A DNA stretch of 6,600 nucleotides, taken from the NCBI GenBank assembly GCA_900752095.1, contig CAADUD010000058.1, positions 1-6,600 on the forward strand, read 5' to 3'. This DNA comes from Clostridia bacterium. GTDB lineage: Bacteria; Bacillota; Clostridia; TANB77; CAG-508. The position numbers were made by a program, and so were the translations under genes. Positions 5,245 to 6,600 of the stretch are shown here, in pieces (within the stretch, counting starts at the first letter, position 1; every line of letters begins with the position of its first letter). The notes beneath the pieces were generated by a model. The model worked only from the letters and a program-made list of their open reading frames with translations, did no database searches and had not been told where the DNA came from.

Positions 5245-5715
5245 GTGCCAAGAAAAGGATTTATTGCAAAAAGAGAAGTTTTACCAGATCCAATATATAA
5301 TAGTAAAGTTGTTACTAAATTAATTAACAATGTTATGTTAGATGGTAAAAAAACAGTTGCTCAATCAATCGTATATGATGCGTTTGATATTATTAAAGAA
5401 AAAGAGCAAAAAGATCCACTAGAAGTTTTCCAAGCAGCGCTTGAAAATGTAATGCCAGTTCTTGAAGTAAAAGCAAGAAGAATTGGTGGTGCAACATATC
5501 AAGTTCCAATTGAAATTAGACCAGAAAGAAGACAAACTTTAGGTCTAAGATGGCTTGTTGTTTATGCTAGAAATAGACATGAAAAAACAATGGCTCAAAA
5601 ACTAGCAAACGAAATTATGGATGCTGTTGCTGGAAATGGTGGAGCATTTAAGAAAAAGGAAGATATGCATAGAATGGCTGAAGCAAACCGTGCTTTTGCT
5701 CATTACAAATTCTAA
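5245..5715 (+). CDS. rpsG: 30S ribosomal protein S7
   Basis: S7 is the primary binding protein that nucleates the 3' domain (head) of 16S rRNA and lines the mRNA exit/E-site region; in E. coli it also represses its own operon. The 156-residue length is standard. The family signature DPIYNSKVVTKLINNVMLDG lies at residues 16-35, followed by KKTVAQS. ALENVMPVLEVKARRIGGA, YQVPIEIRPERR, RWLVVYAR and the C-terminal MAEANRAFAHYKF are all typical. The start is GTG at 5245 with AGGAGG 8 nt upstream. The stop codon at 5713-5715 touches the first base of the palindromic element that follows. This is the second gene of the str operon. Confidence 0.99.
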   Translation: MPRKGFIAKREVLPDPIYNSKVVTKLINNVMLDGKKTVAQSIVYDAFDIIKEKEQKDPLEVFQAALENVMPVLEVKARRIGGATYQVPIEIRPERRQTLGLRWLVVYARNRHEKTMAQKLANEIMDAVAGNGGAFKKKEDMHRMAEANRAFAHYKF

Positions 5716-5840
5716 AATTTTAGTGAAAAGCTTTGTCTTACGTTGTCAAGCATCGCTTAAAAATTTTTCGACATACAATGCGTATGGTCTCAAAATTTTT
5801 AGCTAGCTTTCCTAGTAATACTCGCTTTTGACTAAAATTT
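5715..5840. repeat. 126-bp imperfect palindrome with 17-bp terminal inverted repeats (MITE-like)
   Basis: The ends pair 5715-5731 with 5824-5840, 16 of 17 positions complementary (AAATTTTAGT, one mismatch, AAAAGC). Inside, 5755-5803 forms a second long hairpin. In it GCT pairs with AGC, AAAAATTTT pairs with AAAATTTTT, and after a small internal loop GA/TC and CATAC/GTATG pair around the 5-nt loop AATGC. No ORF with a ribosome binding site and no clear target-site duplication are visible. The form fits a non-autonomous palindromic element (MITE or REP-like) inserted at the end of rpsG. Alternatives are a processing or regulatory RNA structure of the operon. Only one copy is in this window, so its repeat status is unproven. 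Confidence 0.5.
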
Positions 5841-5973
5841 AAAGATAAATATAGGATTTAAATAAAAAAGAAGGGTAAACACTAATTTTTAGGGAAGAAA
5901 ACATTCTTCTTTTAAGAAGATAAACTTAAAAAAGAGGTGTCCCCTGTCGAATAATTAAAAGGAGGATAAAAAA
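5841..5973 (+). promoter_or_regulatory. fusA leader region
   Basis: This AT-rich spacer holds a small hairpin (TCTTCT 5905-5910 with AGAAGA 5915-5920, loop TTTA) and the fusA ribosome binding site AAGGAGG (5959-5965), 8 nt before the GTG. A possible but weak promoter is TTGACT (5828-5833) with TATAGG (5850-5855) at 16 nt; its -35 overlaps the right arm of the palindrome. I see no gene here. Confidence 0.45.
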
Positions 5974-6600
5974 GTGGCTGGAAGAGAGTTTCCTTTAGAA
6001 AAAACAAGAAATATAGGAATAGTTGCCCACATTGATGCTGGTAAAACAACCACTACTGAAAGAATACTTTTTTATACAGGTAAAACTCACAAAATCGGAG
6101 AAGTTCATGAAGGTGAAGCAACCATGGACTGGATGGTACAAGAGCAAGAAAGAGGTATTACTATTACTTCTGCTGCTACTACCTGCCAATGGCTAGGAAA
6201 TCGTATTAATATTATTGATACTCCTGGACACGTAGACTTTACTGTAGAAGTTCAAAGATCTTTAAAAGTATTAGATGGTGCTGTAACTATTTTAGCAGCA
6301 AAAGGTGGAGTACAACCACAAACAGAAACCGTATGGAGACAAGCAGATAAATATCAAGTTCCAAGAATGGTATATGTTAATAAAATGGATACCACAGGTG
6401 CTGATTTTATGCTTTGTATTGATCAATTACGTAATCGTTTAAAAGCAAATGCAATTCCAATTGAATTACCAGTTGGTGCAGAAGAAAACTTTCAAGGAAT
6501 TATAGACTTAATTAAAATGAGAGCATTTATTCATAAAGACGATTTAGGAAAAGAAATTGAAGAATGTGACGTTCCTGAAGAATTAAAAGTGCAAGCAGAA
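5974..6600 (+). CDS. fusA: Elongation factor G, N-terminal part (3' end outside window)
   Basis: EF-G is the GTPase that drives tRNA-mRNA translocation and, with RRF, ribosome recycling. The visible 209 residues are most of the G domain. They contain the P-loop AHIDAGKT (residues 18-25), switch I RGITITSAAT (60-69), G3 DTPGHVDF (82-89) with the catalytic His86, and G4 NKMD (136-139). The order and spacing are those of canonical EF-G. The start is GTG at 5974, supported by AAGGAGG at 8 nt; the protein begins (M)AGREFPLEKTRNIGI as in other EF-Gs. The frame is open to the window end. It is the third gene of the str operon, separated from rpsG by an unusually long 258-nt gap holding a palindromic element. 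G3 and the P-loop are intact. This fragment resembles canonical EF-G more than a TetM-type resistance protein. Confidence 0.98.
   Translation, partial: MAGREFPLEKTRNIGIVAHIDAGKTTTTERILFYTGKTHKIGEVHEGEATMDWMVQEQERGITITSAATTCQWLGNRINIIDTPGHVDFTVEVQRSLKVLDGAVTILAAKGGVQPQTETVWRQADKYQVPRMVYVNKMDTTGADFMLCIDQLRNRLKANAIPIELPVGAEENFQGIIDLIKMRAFIHKDDLGKEIEECDVPEELKVQAE

Noticed and set aside
5621..5806. 61-codon plus-strand ORF overlapping the end of rpsG
   Set aside because: Its first half is an out-of-frame shadow of rpsG and the rest runs through the palindromic element. It has no ribosome binding site.
5930..5956. Second Shine-Dalgarno-like AAAGAGGTG before fusA
   Set aside because: No start codon at suitable spacing follows; the GTG inside it gives only five codons. 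The AAGGAGG at 5959-5965 is the real fusA site.

Overview
The window comes from the chromosome of an AT-rich, low-GC Gram-positive bacterium (Bacillota, most likely a clostridial lineage). The evidence is the folate/FAD-dependent TrmFO, which is typical of Firmicutes, a Firmicutes-length S12 (137 aa), strong AGGAGG ribosome binding sites, GTG starts on the ribosomal genes, TTGACA/TATAAT promoters and heavy use of AGA and A/T-ending codons. I cannot name the species.

Layout: (1) nt 1-743 hold the C-terminal half of a bacterial SNF2-family ATPase whose N-terminus lies outside the window. (2) nt 744-1110 contain no large gene. They do contain what looks like a compact type I toxin-antitoxin locus built like par (Fst/RNAI-RNAII) of plasmid pAD1. 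A 28-codon hydrophobic peptide gene with a perfect Shine-Dalgarno lies on the minus strand. A consensus promoter on the plus strand drives a predicted RNA of about 90 nt. The two transcripts converge on one shared bidirectional terminator, and a direct repeat makes the plus-strand RNA complementary to the start region of the toxin mRNA. (3) nt 1111-2613 encode TrmFO (tRNA m5U54 methyltransferase), with about 60 more residues than usual. (4) nt 2730-4541 encode a 603-residue coiled-coil-rich cytoplasmic protein that I do not recognise, transcribed from its own promoter. (5) nt 4562-6600 are the str operon rpsL-rpsG-fusA, with fusA cut off by the window end.

The str operon has unusual non-coding parts. 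A long hairpin with a U-rich tail begins immediately after the -10 box of the rpsL promoter. The rpsL-rpsG gap folds into several hairpins with a possible pseudoknot. The rpsG-fusA gap holds a 126-bp imperfect palindrome with 17-bp terminal inverted repeats that overlaps the rpsG stop codon.

rpsL, rpsG and fusA supply translation-elongation machinery and trmFO matures tRNA, so the right part of the window is housekeeping. The most interesting region is the small convergent locus at about 749-1017, which ORF calling misses because the peptide has only 28 codons.
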